From: Propionibacteriaceae bacterium
GTDB taxonomy: Bacteria > Actinomycetota > Actinomycetes > Propionibacteriales > Propionibacteriaceae
Length of the DNA: 64,000 nt
Direction: 5' to 3'
Assembly: GCA_017306015.1 (NCBI GenBank)
Contig: JAFKJK010000014.1
Span: 60,104 to 124,103, forward strand
The translations under genes and the position numbers were made by a program. The notes beneath the pieces were generated by a model that saw nothing but the letters and a program-made list of their open reading frames with translations, was not told the DNA's origin and ran no database searches. Position 1 is the stretch's first letter. Every line of letters starts with the position of its first letter. This document shows, piece after piece, positions 17,165-27,960 of this stretch.

Positions 17165-17190
17165 GTGGGACTGGCTGAGGTGCGACGGGA

Positions 17191-18949
<1,759 letters not shown>

Positions 18950-18957
18950 CACCATGT

Positions 18958-18984
18958 TTAGCACTCTCACCTGTGGAGTGCAAA
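18958..18984. promoter_or_regulatory. CIRCE element, distal copy
   Basis: TTAGCACTC, nine bases, then GAGTGCAAA, a near-perfect CIRCE. Together with 18923-18949 it makes a double HrcA operator for groEL heat-shock control. Confidence 0.9.
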
Positions 18985-19275
18985 CGTCCGGACGGGTGTG
19001 GGGGCGGGGGGTTGCCACCTCCGGCCCCGCCCGCGGGGCCGGGCCGGAGGTGCCGTTCAGCGGCGCCGGCGGATGGCGGTCCATCCGGCGAGCCGGTTCC
19101 CGGCGATCAGCTCGACGGCGTCCCCTCCGCTGCGCCGCAGAGCGCGCAGGACGCAGGGTCGACCGGAGCCCGATCGGCTGTGGCCCGTCGGACGGGGCCA
19201 CGGAGCCAGCCAATCCTGCGCACGTCCACGAACGGTCAGCCGAGGGTCAAGATTCGATGAAGGACGTCCGTTTCG
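18985..19275. other. Intergenic region with a strong GC hairpin
   Basis: This 291 bp gap separates the groEL operator from the end of the histidine kinase gene. CACCTCCGGCCC (19016-19027) pairs with GGGCCGGAGGTG (19041-19052). No T-tract follows on either strand. The kinase frame stays open past its stop codon as far as 19057, but there is no start codon. No gene is called here. Confidence 0.5.
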
Positions 19276-20397
19276 TCATCCGGCAGCGCTCGGCAGCACC
19301 AGGGTGAACACCGAACCCAGGCCCGGCCCTTCGCTGGCCGCGAGCAGCCTGCCGCCGTGGGCCTCGGCGATCGCCGCGCCCACCGCGAGGCCGATCCCGG
19401 TGCCGCCGGCGTCCCTGCTGCGAGCCGCATCCGTGCGGTAGAAGCGGTCGAACACGTGCGGCAGGTGCTCGGCCTCGATCCCGTCGCCCGTGTCGGCGAC
19501 GGTGATGGCCGCGCCCGCGGTCCCAATCTGCGCGGCGAGCTCCACCCGGCCGCCCGCGGGAGTGTGCCGCAGTGCGTTCGAGAGCAGGTTGGCCAGCACC
19601 TGACCCACCCGCTGGGCGTCGGCGCGCACCGGCCCGGACGGCGTCCCGGCGATCGTGAGCGTGACCCCCTTGCGGACGAACTCCTCCGCGGCCGCCGCCC
19701 GGGCCCGTTCGAGCAGGACGGCGACGTCGCAGGACTCGGGGTGGACGAGCAGGCCGCCCTGGGCATCGGAGACGTCGCGCAGGTCTCCGGCCAGCCGAGT
19801 CAGCCGTCCGGCCTGCTCGGTGAGGCTGGCGAGGGTGTCCCGGTCGGCCATCAGGACTCCGTCCGACAGCGCCTCGACGGTGACCGCGAGCGAGGCGATC
19901 GGCGTCCGCAGTTCGTGCGCGAGGTCGGTCAGCAACTGGCGGCGCGTCTCCTCGGCCTCGGCCAGGCGCGCCGCCATCTCGTTGAAGCTGGACGCCAGCA
20001 GCGCCACCTCGTCCCCCACGCCCGGCCCGGGCTCGACCCGTCGGCCGTAGTCGCCGGCCGCGACGTCGCGAGCCACCACCGACAGCTCCCGCAGTTGCCG
20101 GCGCAGCGGCCGGACCAGCGCCAGGCCGATCACGAGCGCGACAGCGGCAGCGACCACGACCGCCACCCCCAACGAGAGCCACAGCGCCCGCGCGAACGCA
20201 CTCTCGGCGGAGGCCAGCTCGTCCGTGCTTGCCAGCGGTCCGTTCTCGACCAGGTAGCGCTCGAACAGGCCCGGTCCAACCAGGCCGACGACGGCCGCCA
20301 CCGTCGCCAGCAGCACCGCCCCGACCGCCAACTGGCCCAGCAGCAGCCGTCCGTAGAACGTGCGGGTGAACCGCTCGCCCGGCCTCAACCTGGGCAT
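19276..20397 (-). CDS. Two-component sensor histidine kinase
   Basis: A 373-residue HAMP-type membrane kinase. Membrane helix 1 is at about 17-42 and a short extracellular loop at about 43-72. Helix 2 is at about 73-95, followed by a HAMP domain (about 95-148). The H-box is LLTDLAHELRTPIAS with phospho-acceptor His161. The ATPase domain has NLLSNALRHTP (N-box), VADTGDGI (G1) and GGTGIGLAV (G2). The small extracellular loop suggests membrane-level or periplasmic sensing of an unknown signal. I start at ATG 20397, which follows GGGGGTC. It lies 82 bp downstream of the response-regulator stop, in one operon. Confidence 0.92.
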   Translation of the reverse strand: MPRLRPGERFTRTFYGRLLLGQLAVGAVLLATVAAVVGLVGPGLFERYLVENGPLASTDELASAESAFARALWLSLGVAVVVAAAVALVIGLALVRPLRRQLRELSVVARDVAAGDYGRRVEPGPGVGDEVALLASSFNEMAARLAEAEETRRQLLTDLAHELRTPIASLAVTVEALSDGVLMADRDTLASLTEQAGRLTRLAGDLRDVSDAQGGLLVHPESCDVAVLLERARAAAAEEFVRKGVTLTIAGTPSGPVRADAQRVGQVLANLLSNALRHTPAGGRVELAAQIGTAGAAITVADTGDGIEAEHLPHVFDRFYRTDAARSRDAGGTGIGLAVGAAIAEAHGGRLLAASEGPGLGSVFTLVLPSAAG

Positions 20398-20479
20398 CGC
20401 TGCCGACCCCCGTCCACGTCCTCCGTCCGAACAGGACCCGAGCTGGCTACGCGCAACGACGATGCTGACAACTCCGCGG

Positions 20480-21184
20480 TCATCCGGCGCCCATCCGGTA
20501 GCCGACGCCGCGAACGGTGACCACATAGCGCTGCCGGGACGGGTCGTCGCCGAGCTTGCGACGCAGGTTCGCGACGTGCACGTCGACGAGGTGCTCGTCG
20601 CCGGCGTCCGCGCCGCCCCAGATCGTCTCCAGCAGCTGGCGTCGGCTCAACGCGAGCCGCGGCCGGGCGGACAGTACCGACAGCAGGTCGAATTCGGTCG
20701 GGGTGAGGTCGACCTCGGCGTCGCCGACCCGGGCGACCCGGGCGGACGCGTCCACCTGCAGCGCGCCGAACCGGCGCACCGGCAGTGCGTCGACCGGCGT
20801 CCCGGCTGCCCGGGGACGCCTCAGCATCACCTGGACGCGGGCGACGAGTTCGCGGGCACTGAACGGCTTGGTGACGTAGTCGTCGGCGCCCACCGAGAGC
20901 CCGATCAGCACGTCGACCTCGTCGGTGCGGGCAGTGAGCATGATCAGGTAGCAGTCGCTGAACGTCCGGATCTGCCGGCAGACCTCCACTCCGTCCAGCC
21001 CGGGCAGCCCGAGGTCGAGGATGATCACGGTCGGGTCGAGAGTGCGGGCGAGCTCGACGGCCTCCAGCCCGTCCCCGGTGACCGTGGTGTCGAACCCGGC
21101 CCGGTCCAGGTAGGACGCGATCACGCCGGCCAGCACCGCCTCGTCGTCGACGACGAGAACGTGGCCGAGCCGTCCGGGCCGCAT
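20480..21184 (-). CDS. OmpR-family response regulator
   Basis: A 234-residue response regulator. The receiver domain (about 8-120) has the acidic pair DD (13-14), phospho-acceptor Asp57 in IILDLGLPG and the conserved Lys in VTKPFS. The C-terminal winged-helix DNA-binding domain (about 135-230) contains the LTPTEFDLLSVL entry helix and ends at RGVGYRMG, typical of OmpR/PhoB proteins. ATG 21184 is preceded by GGGAGGGGAGG. First gene of the two-component operon with the histidine kinase. Regulon not predictable from sequence. Confidence 0.95.
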   Translation of the reverse strand: MRPGRLGHVLVVDDEAVLAGVIASYLDRAGFDTTVTGDGLEAVELARTLDPTVIILDLGLPGLDGVEVCRQIRTFSDCYLIMLTARTDEVDVLIGLSVGADDYVTKPFSARELVARVQVMLRRPRAAGTPVDALPVRRFGALQVDASARVARVGDAEVDLTPTEFDLLSVLSARPRLALSRRQLLETIWGGADAGDEHLVDVHVANLRRKLGDDPSRQRYVVTVRGVGYRMGAG

Positions 21185-21291
21185 GCGTGCCTCCCCTCCC
21201 GGGGTACACCCTAGGCAGCCGGACCCGGCAATGGGCCCCTGCTCACCGTCGGAGCCGCGCGCCGCCCGACCCCGTCCGGCAGACTGAGCGG

Positions 21292-21759
21292 GTGAGAGTG
21301 AGGCACGGCCTGCGTTCGGTGCTCAACGCCGCGAACCTGAGCACACCGCTCGGACTGCTCATCGCCGCGGCGGGACGCGCCAGGCTGCGCCGCGGGCCCG
21401 AAGCCCTGCTGATCGCCGAGGGCTACCGCCTGCCACTCCCCGCTGCGGGGGCCTTCACGGTCGGAAGCGTGGTCATCGTCCCCCGCGGAGGGCTGGCCGA
21501 TCTCGAACGGCGCAATCCGACCGTGCTCGCCCACGAAGCCGAGCACGCCTGGCAGTACGCCGCCTGCCTGGGCCTGCCGTTCCTGCCGCTGTACGCGCTC
21601 GCGTCCGGCTGGTCGTGGTTGCGGACGGGCGACCCGTGGTCGCGGAACGTCTTCGAACGGGACGCGGGGCTGGCCGTCGGCGGCTACACCGAGAACGCCG
21701 CCACGAACGCCGGACTGCGGAAACTGACCAGACCGCTCCGACGGACTCCTACACCCTGA
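21292..21759 (+). CDS. Membrane-associated protein with HEXXH motif
   Basis: A 155-residue protein with HEAEH (about residues 82-86), the zinc-binding HEXXH pattern of gluzincin-like metallopeptidases. It is followed by WQYAACLGLPFLPLYALASGWSW, a hydrophobic stretch, and a downstream Glu in NVFERDAG that could be the third ligand. It is much shorter than typical peptidases and I do not recognise the family; DUF4157-type proteins are a possible relative. Start GTG 21292; its stop overlaps the DUF3263 gene on the other strand by 11 bp. Protease activity is inference. Confidence 0.65.
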   Translation: MRVRHGLRSVLNAANLSTPLGLLIAAAGRARLRRGPEALLIAEGYRLPLPAAGAFTVGSVVIVPRGGLADLERRNPTVLAHEAEHAWQYAACLGLPFLPLYALASGWSWLRTGDPWSRNVFERDAGLAVGGYTENAATNAGLRKLTRPLRRTPTP

Positions 21760-22033
21760 GGTTCACACCGAGGCGGCGAGCCGTCCGCTCCTTCTGCCGG
21801 GTCTCCCGCAGCCTCCGCAGCCGCTTGATCAGCAGCGGATCGTGGACGAGGGCATCCTCCGAGTCGATCAGCGCGTTCAACAGCTGGTAGTAGCGGGTCG
21901 GCGAGATGCCGAAACGCTCACGGATCTCCGACTCCTTCGAGCCGGACAGCGACCACCAACTCTTCTCGAAGTCCAGCAGGGCGGCCTGCTCGTCGCTGAG
22001 GCCAGCGCGGGGGATCGGCATCGCTTCGGACAT
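21749..22033 (-). CDS. DUF3263 protein
   Basis: A 94-residue protein of the actinobacterial DUF3263 family: LLDFEKSWWSLSGSKESEIR followed by RFGISPTRYYQLLNALID. This looks like a helix-turn-helix-like module and suggests a small DNA-binding protein. Arg-rich C-terminus. Start ATG 22033. The 3' end overlaps the HEXXH gene by 11 bp (convergent). A repeat-filled gap lies upstream. Confidence 0.88.
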   Translation of the reverse strand: MSEAMPIPRAGLSDEQAALLDFEKSWWSLSGSKESEIRERFGISPTRYYQLLNALIDSEDALVHDPLLIKRLRRLRETRQKERTARRLGVNLRV

Positions 22034-22140
22034 GCGTCCAGCATAGGACCGGAATCACAGCGTTGTCATTCGGTGAGCCAGCTTTGTGGGGGGCTGGACG
22101 TCGGGTGCGCCGGATCCCACGCGCCTCAGCGGTGGCCTCG

Positions 22141-22438
22141 CTACCCGGCTGACGCCGGGTCGTCTGCAGCCGTCTGCTCCTTACCGGCTCACGCCGGATG
22201 AGTCGGCCGTCTGCTCCCTACCGGCTCACGCCGGGTCGTCAGCAAGCCATCTGATCCCTACCGGCTCACGCCGGATGAGTCGGCCGTCTGCTCCCTACCG
22301 GCTGACGCCGGGTCGTCAGCAAGCCGTCTGATCCCTACCGGCTCACGCCGGATGAGCCAGCCGTCTGCTCCCTACCGGCTGACGCCGGGTCGTCAGCAAG
22401 CCGTCTGATCCCTACCGGCTCACGCCGGATGAGCCAGC
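22141..22438. repeat. Tandem array of eight hairpin-bearing units
   Basis: Eight head-to-tail units of about 37 and 40 bp alternate. Each begins TACCGGCTCACGCCGG or TACCGGCTGACGCCGG, able to form a small CCGGC/GCCGG hairpin. The units end alternately in GATGAGTCGGCCGTCTGCTC and a GGTCGTCAGCAAGCCGTCTG-type tail, so the true period is about 77 bp. It fills most of the 575 bp gap (22034-22608) between the DUF3263 and manA genes. There is no open frame of merit, and the units lack the uniform spacers of a CRISPR. Confidence 0.85.
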
Positions 22439-22512
22439 ACCCTATGCACACCGACTTCAGGCGGTCGTCTGCTCCTTACCCGGCGCAAGCGCCGGGTGCG
22501 TCGAGACTCGTC

Positions 22513-22540
22513 GGTGCGAAGCGCTGGCGCGCTTCGCACC
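22513..22540. other. Strong hairpin upstream of manA
   Basis: GGTGCGAAGCG (22513-22523) pairs perfectly with CGCTTCGCACC (22530-22540). A second hairpin, ACCCGGCGCAAGCGCCGGGT, lies just before it (22479-22498). They close the repeat region and may insulate manA, whose start is about 70 bp on. Confidence 0.6.
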
Positions 22541-22608
22541 TTCCTCGTCTAGAGTGGCAAACGGCCCGCGGGTGGCACGCCCGCCAACCGACCTGTGAGG
22601 AATCACCG

Positions 22609-23793
22609 ATGCTGTTGCTGCAGGGAACGGTCCAGCGCTACCCGTGGGGCACCACGGACGCCATCCCGACGATCCTCGGCCGGCCGGCCGACGGTGGCCC
22701 GGTGGCGGAGTACTGGCTCGGAGCCCACCCGCTCGCACCCGCCGTCGCCGGCGGCGAGCCGCTGACCGACCTGATCGCCAGGGAGCCGTCCGTCCTCGGC
22801 GGCGCCGCCAGGGCATCCTTCGGGGACGGGCTGCCGTTCCTGATGAAGATCCTGTCCGCCCGGCACGCGCTCAGCATCCAGGCGCACCCGTCCCGCGAGC
22901 AGGCCGAGGAGGGCTACGCGCGCGAGCAGGCCGCCGGCGTTGCCCTCGACGCCCCCGAGCGCACCTACAAGGACGCCTGGCCCAAGCCGGAGATCCTGAT
23001 CGCCCTGGACGAGTTCCACACCCTCTCCGGCTTCCGCGACCCGCACCGCACCGAGGCCCTGTTCGCCGCGCTCGGCGTGGCGGACGACCTCGCGTCCGTG
23101 ATCGGACCGCTCACCGAGCGGCGCGGACGGGCCGCCCTGGAGGAGGTCTTCCTCGACGTCCTCAGCCTGACCGGGGACCGCGCGAAGATGTCCGAACTGG
23201 TCTGTGCGGCTGCGATGCAGCACAAGGACGACCCTGGCGAGGTCGGTGACTTCGCGCGGACCGTGATCGAGCTCGACGAGGTCTTCCCCGCCGACCCGGG
23301 TGTGCTCGCCGCGCTGCTGATGAACCCGGTGGTGCTCCAGCCCGGCGAAGCGGTGTACGTGCCGGCCGGCCAGATGCACGCCCACCTGCGGGGCACCGGC
23401 ATCGAGGTCATGGCCAACTCCGACAATGTGATCCGCGGCGGGCTCACCCCCAAGCACGTGGACGTGGCCGAGCTGATCAAGGTCGTCGACTTCGACCCCA
23501 AGGAACCGGTGATCACCCGGCCGGACCGGGTCAGTGCCGGCGTCGAGCACTACGAGACCGGTTGCCCGGAGTTCGACGTCTGGCGGCTCACCGGAACCCC
23601 GGACGCGCTGCCGCTGCCCGGCGAGGGCTCGGCGCGGGTGCTGCTGGTCGTGTCCGGGTCGCTTACCCTCTCCGCCGCCGAGGGGACGACCACGCTGGCC
23701 ACCGGCGAGTCCGTGTTCCTGGGTGCGGCCGAGGCCGAAGTTGCCTTCGCCGGCGACGGCACAGCCTTCCTGAGCGCGTCCGGCGTCCGCTGA
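22609..23793 (+). CDS. manA: Mannose-6-phosphate isomerase, class I
   Basis: A 394-residue type I phosphomannose isomerase, which interconverts mannose-6-phosphate and fructose-6-phosphate. Zinc-site and active-site stretches are ALSIQAHPSREQAEEGY (about 85-101), KPEILIAL (about 126-133), PGEAVYVPAGQMHAHLRG (about 245-262) and the signature VMANSDNVIRGGLTPKHVD. ATG 22609 has GAGGAATCACCG upstream. It feeds mannose and GDP-mannose metabolism and could receive mannose released by the GH2 enzyme (inference). The downstream P-loop gene starts two bases after its stop. Confidence 0.95.
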   Translation: MLLLQGTVQRYPWGTTDAIPTILGRPADGGPVAEYWLGAHPLAPAVAGGEPLTDLIAREPSVLGGAARASFGDGLPFLMKILSARHALSIQAHPSREQAEEGYAREQAAGVALDAPERTYKDAWPKPEILIALDEFHTLSGFRDPHRTEALFAALGVADDLASVIGPLTERRGRAALEEVFLDVLSLTGDRAKMSELVCAAAMQHKDDPGEVGDFARTVIELDEVFPADPGVLAALLMNPVVLQPGEAVYVPAGQMHAHLRGTGIEVMANSDNVIRGGLTPKHVDVAELIKVVDFDPKEPVITRPDRVSAGVEHYETGCPEFDVWRLTGTPDALPLPGEGSARVLLVVSGSLTLSAAEGTTTLATGESVFLGAAEAEVAFAGDGTAFLSASGVR

Positions 23794-23795
23794 GG

Positions 23796-24323
23796 ATGCT
23801 GCCCGCGTCGCTGGCCGCGCTCGTGCCCGGTCTGGCTGCGCTCCGGCGTCCGGTGGTCCTGATCGACGGCGGCGCCGGCTCGGGCAAGACCACGCTGGCC
23901 ACCGAACTGGTCCGATCCTGGCCCGGCGAGCGTCCACAGCTGGTCGGCCTGGACGAGTTCTACCCCGGCTGGGACGGGCTCGCGGCCGCGTCCGCCATGG
24001 TGCCGGAGCTGATCACCGGCAGCGGCTTCCGGCGTTGGGACTGGACCACCGGCGCACCGGGCACCTGGCGCGACCTGGACCCCTCCGGCGGGCTGGTCGT
24101 CGAGGGCTGTGGGGCGATCTCGCCGGCCAGTGCCGCCCTCGCCGACCTCACCTTGTGGCTCGAGGTGCCGCCCGCCCAGCGCAGGTCCCGCGCCCTCGCC
24201 CGGGACCGTGAGCTGTTCGCGGCCCACTGGGACGAATGGGCGGATCAGGAGGCGGAGCACTGGCGCACCCGGCACCCCGCCGAGCTCGCCGACCTGGTGA
24301 TCGGCGCGACTGAGCCCGCCTGA
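23796..24323 (+). CDS. P-loop kinase-like protein
   Basis: A 175-residue P-loop NTPase with Walker A GGAGSGKTT (about 25-33) and LVGLDEFYPGWDGL, resembling the uridine kinase family. VVEGCGAIS is the Walker B-type strand, and an Arg pair in AQRRSRALARD may form the lid. No predicted substrate. ATG 23796 lies two bases after the manA stop, so it is very probably co-transcribed and perhaps acts on a related sugar or nucleoside. Confidence 0.75.
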   Translation: MLPASLAALVPGLAALRRPVVLIDGGAGSGKTTLATELVRSWPGERPQLVGLDEFYPGWDGLAAASAMVPELITGSGFRRWDWTTGAPGTWRDLDPSGGLVVEGCGAISPASAALADLTLWLEVPPAQRRSRALARDRELFAAHWDEWADQEAEHWRTRHPAELADLVIGATEPA

Positions 24324-24422
24324 TCCGCGCCGCGGATCCGTGCCCGTCACCGTCCCGCGCCAGCACGCACCGTCGAACTTGTGCGACTACGGTTCGGCGG
24401 CCCTGGACGTAGGCTGGACGCA

Positions 24423-25121
24423 ATGACGGATGCGGCGTTGTTCCACGGTCAGGGATGGCTGCAGGTCGGGGAGTTGCTGCTGGCGTTCGCGCTCAGCGCC
24501 CTGATCGGTCTGGAGCGCCACCTCCGCGGCAAGAGCGCCGGCCTGCGCACCCAGGCGATCGTCGGGACCGCCTCCGCCCTCATCCTGCTGGTCTCCAAGT
24601 ACGGCTTCGACGACGTGCTGTCCGAGCATGTCGTGCTCGACCCGTCCCGGGTGGCCGCACAGATCGTGTCCGGGATCGGCTTCCTCGGCGCCGGCCTGAT
24701 CCTGACCCGCAGGGGGGCCGTCCGCGGCCTCACCACCGCCGCGTCGGTCTGGGAGACGGCCGGCATCGGAATGGCGGCCGGGGCGGGGTTGTGGGTGCTC
24801 GCCCTCGTCGTCACCGCCTTGCACTTCGTCATCGCCTACGGACTCACCGGTCTGGCCCGGCGGCTGCGCGGCGGGCAGGAGAGCCAGCTCCAGGTCGAGG
24901 TCGTCTATGCGGACGGACGCGGCCTGCTCCGCACCCTGCTGCAGGCCGTGACGTCGTCCGGGTGGAGCGTCGTCCGCGCCCGTCCGGTGGCTGCCTCCGA
25001 GGGGTCGGCATCGGTCACGCTCGACCTCAGCGGTGCAGGCGTCCAGCAGGAACTGGTCGCGACCCTGTCGGGCATCGACGGGGTCAGCACCGTCCAGGTG
25101 CTCGACGACGAGGACGAGTAG
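24423..25121 (+). CDS. MgtC/SapB-family membrane protein
   Basis: A 232-residue MgtC-like protein. The N-terminal hydrophobic domain has LIGLERHLRGKSAGLRTQAI, then GIGFLGAGLILTRRGAVRGL and the TTAASVWETAGIGMAAG segment. Four or five membrane helices end at about residue 145, followed by an ACT-like cytoplasmic domain (about 155-230). MgtC proteins help survival at low magnesium and inhibit the F-ATPase in Salmonella; here the function is unknown. ATG 24423. Confidence 0.88.
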   Translation: MTDAALFHGQGWLQVGELLLAFALSALIGLERHLRGKSAGLRTQAIVGTASALILLVSKYGFDDVLSEHVVLDPSRVAAQIVSGIGFLGAGLILTRRGAVRGLTTAASVWETAGIGMAAGAGLWVLALVVTALHFVIAYGLTGLARRLRGGQESQLQVEVVYADGRGLLRTLLQAVTSSGWSVVRARPVAASEGSASVTLDLSGAGVQQELVATLSGIDGVSTVQVLDDEDE

Positions 25122-25130
25122 CGCGACCGT

Positions 25131-25580
25131 TCAGCGGACGGACTTGCGCAGGACGACCAGTCCCCCCACCCGGGCCACCTCCTGGTAGCCGGCGTGCCGG
25201 TAGCGCCCCAAGTTGCCCGCGCTCGCCACTCCGGTGAACAGCTCGTGCCAGGCCGCGGCGGCCGGCGCGTGGCTCTCGGCGTGCCGCAGCAGCAGGCCGC
25301 CGAGGCCCTCGCCCTGACGGTCGGGGGCGACCATCAGCCGTCCGATCTTCCAGACCTCGCCGTCCAGGCTCGCGCGGACGGCACCGATCAGCCGTCCGTC
25401 CTCGCGCAGCACCCAGGCGTCCGGCATCCACGCCCGCACCTGCTCCAGCGACTCGCGCAGCGGCGGGATCGTCAGGTCGTTGTTGCTGATCGCCTCGCTC
25501 ACCCAGCAGCATCGCTGCAGCACCATCACCTCGGCGGCGTCCGCCTTGGTCGCGGGTACGGGAGTGGGCATGCCGGCCAT
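25131..25580 (-). CDS. GNAT-family N-acetyltransferase
   Basis: A 149-residue GNAT-fold protein. Motif A is KIGRLMVAPDRQGEGLGGLLLRHAE (about 84-108) and contains the acetyl-CoA-binding Q/R-x-x-G-x-G/A pattern; a C-terminal YRHAGYQEV segment is typical. Substrate unknown. I start it at ATG 25580; ATG 25571 is the alternative. Convergent with the MgtC gene, with 9 bp between the stops. Confidence 0.9.
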   Translation of the reverse strand: MAGMPTPVPATKADAAEVMVLQRCCWVSEAISNNDLTIPPLRESLEQVRAWMPDAWVLREDGRLIGAVRASLDGEVWKIGRLMVAPDRQGEGLGGLLLRHAESHAPAAAAWHELFTGVASAGNLGRYRHAGYQEVARVGGLVVLRKSVR

Positions 25581-25654
25581 ACCCGGAGAGTAACGGAGTC
25601 GGTTCGCGCGAGCGCGTCCCAATCGACACAATGGATGCTCGTCAGCCTCCTGAC

Positions 25655-25727
25655 GCCTCCGTAGCTCAGCTGGCAGAGCATCCGCCTTGTAAGCGGACGG
25701 TCACCGGTTCGAATCCGGTCGGAGGCT
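25655..25727 (+). tRNA. tRNA-Thr (anticodon UGU)
   Basis: A complete 73-nt cloverleaf: acceptor stem GCCTCCG pairs with CGGAGGC, D-arm AGCTCAGCTGGCAGAGC, T-arm ACCGGTTCGAATCCGGT. The anticodon loop CTTGTAA carries TGT at 25688-25690, and the discriminator base is T. No CCA is encoded. The identity follows from the anticodon. Confidence 0.96.
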
Positions 25728-25774
25728 CGGCCGGCGAACGATGGGACCACCCAGGGTTCGCCGACCTCGCCGCC

Positions 25775-25849
25775 TGAACCATCGGGGACAGGTACTTCGG
25801 TTCACCGGCAACCCCAGCCTGAACCGCCGGGGACAGGTACTTCGGTTCA
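25775..25849. repeat. Two REP-like copies of the GGGGACAGGTAC family
   Basis: Direct copies at 25775-25804 and 25820-25849, each TGAACC to GGTTCA around GGGGACAGGTACTTC. They match the repeats at 42103-42212 and, inverted, 42397-42489. The second copy includes the stop codon of the DedA-like gene. Confidence 0.8.
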
Positions 25850-26602
25850 GCCGGCCTCAGCCTTCGTCCTCGAGGCGGACGCACGCCACGACTGCCACAC
25901 CACGACGACGAGGATCGCCAGCGAGACGTACCACAGGTAGCGGCCGTAGGTGTCCATCACGGCAACCGCCGGCTGACCGATCCAGTAGCCGATCGCCAGG
26001 TAGCCGCCGGTCGTGATGAACGAGCTGATCACCGAGACGGTGAGGAACTTCTTCAGGGTCGTCCCCGCCTCGCCGAGGACGGCCAGGATGACGGCGCGCG
26101 GCAGCGGGATCGGCAGGAAGTTCACGATCAGCGCGAGGGTCTCGTACTTGCGGGCGAACCGCTCCGCGCGGGCGTTCCACCGCCGCGCTCGCTCGGACTT
26201 GCCCGACCAGATCTCGATCAGGCTGCGTCCCCACAGCTTGCCGGCCCACCAGTAGATCCAGTCGAACTTGAGGAAGCCAACGGTGGCCAGCACCCAGACC
26301 AGCGGCCACCAGGGGTCACCGCCCTGTGCCAGCGCCCCGGTCAGCACCACCCCGCTCCACGATCCCAGGGACGCGAGCACCAGCGGCGCCGAACCCAGCA
26401 GCCCGGGACGCAGGATCGAGATCACCACGCCGTAGGCGGCCGCGACTCCGAGCCAGGTGAAGCAGGCGATCTCGGCCCGCGTCGGCTTCCGCTGCCAGGG
26501 CAGCGACGGGTCCTGCCACCACTCCTGCCCGGTGGCGCCCGGCTGCTCGGCCGCGTCCGGGTCGACGCCGGCGTCCGGCTCGGGCCGCGGGGTATCACTC
26601 AC
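25847..26602 (-). CDS. DedA-like (VTT-domain) membrane protein
   Basis: A 251-residue membrane protein of the DedA/VTT type. The signature is PIPLPRAVILAVLGEAGTTL and KKFLTVSVISSFITTGGYL, and there are four or five membrane helices between about 50 and 235. DedA proteins are proton-motive-force-related lipid flippases for undecaprenyl phosphate or phospholipids. An Asp/Pro-rich N-terminal tail of about 45 residues is extra. GTG 26602 is the likely start. Its stop codon lies inside a REP-like repeat copy (25820-25849), meaning the repeat provides the C-terminus. Confidence 0.78.
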   Translation of the reverse strand: MSDTPRPEPDAGVDPDAAEQPGATGQEWWQDPSLPWQRKPTRAEIACFTWLGVAAAYGVVISILRPGLLGSAPLVLASLGSWSGVVLTGALAQGGDPWWPLVWVLATVGFLKFDWIYWWAGKLWGRSLIEIWSGKSERARRWNARAERFARKYETLALIVNFLPIPLPRAVILAVLGEAGTTLKKFLTVSVISSFITTGGYLAIGYWIGQPAVAVMDTYGRYLWYVSLAILVVVVWQSWRASASRTKAEAG

Positions 26603-26705
26603 CCGGGCGAGCCTACCGGTCACCTGGATCAGCGCCGGACAAGGGCTTTGCCGACGGCCCGACATCTGCGAAGATGGCCTTGCCGCAGAAACCCCGCGGC
26701 CGGAA

Positions 26706-26730
26706 CCCGGCGCAGCCGCCGGGCTCTTTT
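26706..26730 (+). terminator. Intrinsic terminator in the leader of the ABC ATPase gene
   Basis: CCCGGCG-CAGC-CGCCGGG followed by CTCTTTT, located 50 bp before the ATG at 26781. As it lies in the leader rather than after a gene, attenuation of the downstream gene is plausible. Confidence 0.6.
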
Positions 26731-26780
26731 CCACTACGGATCGTCGGGCACGTACCTGCCCGTGGAAAGGACTGTTTGGC

Positions 26781-27875
<1,095 letters not shown>

Positions 27876-27896
27876 GGTTCGCCTCCGCAGACAGGA

Positions 27897-27929
27897 GGGC
27901 CGGCCGGGAGTGATCCCGGCCGGCCCTTT
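27897..27929 (+). terminator. Rho-independent terminator after ABC ATPase
   Basis: GGGCCGGCCGGG, a six-base loop, CCCGGCCGGCCC, then TTT. A 12-bp perfect stem about 20 bp past the stop. Confidence 0.9.
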
Positions 27930-27960
27930 CTGCTGTCTGCACCGCTGCGGGGCGGGCCGC

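Noticed and set aside
19057..19275. Open frame continuing past the histidine kinase stop, with a protein-like end (DAVELIAGNRLAGWTAI)
   Set aside because: It lacks an ATG, GTG or TTG start after the kinase stop; read-through or a former longer kinase is possible but not supported. Another frame from the GTG near 19230 gives only 40 residues without a ribosome binding site.
22141..22438. CRISPR array
   Set aside because: Repeats of about 16 bp with tails that are themselves repeated in alternation; no unique spacers and no cas genes in the window.
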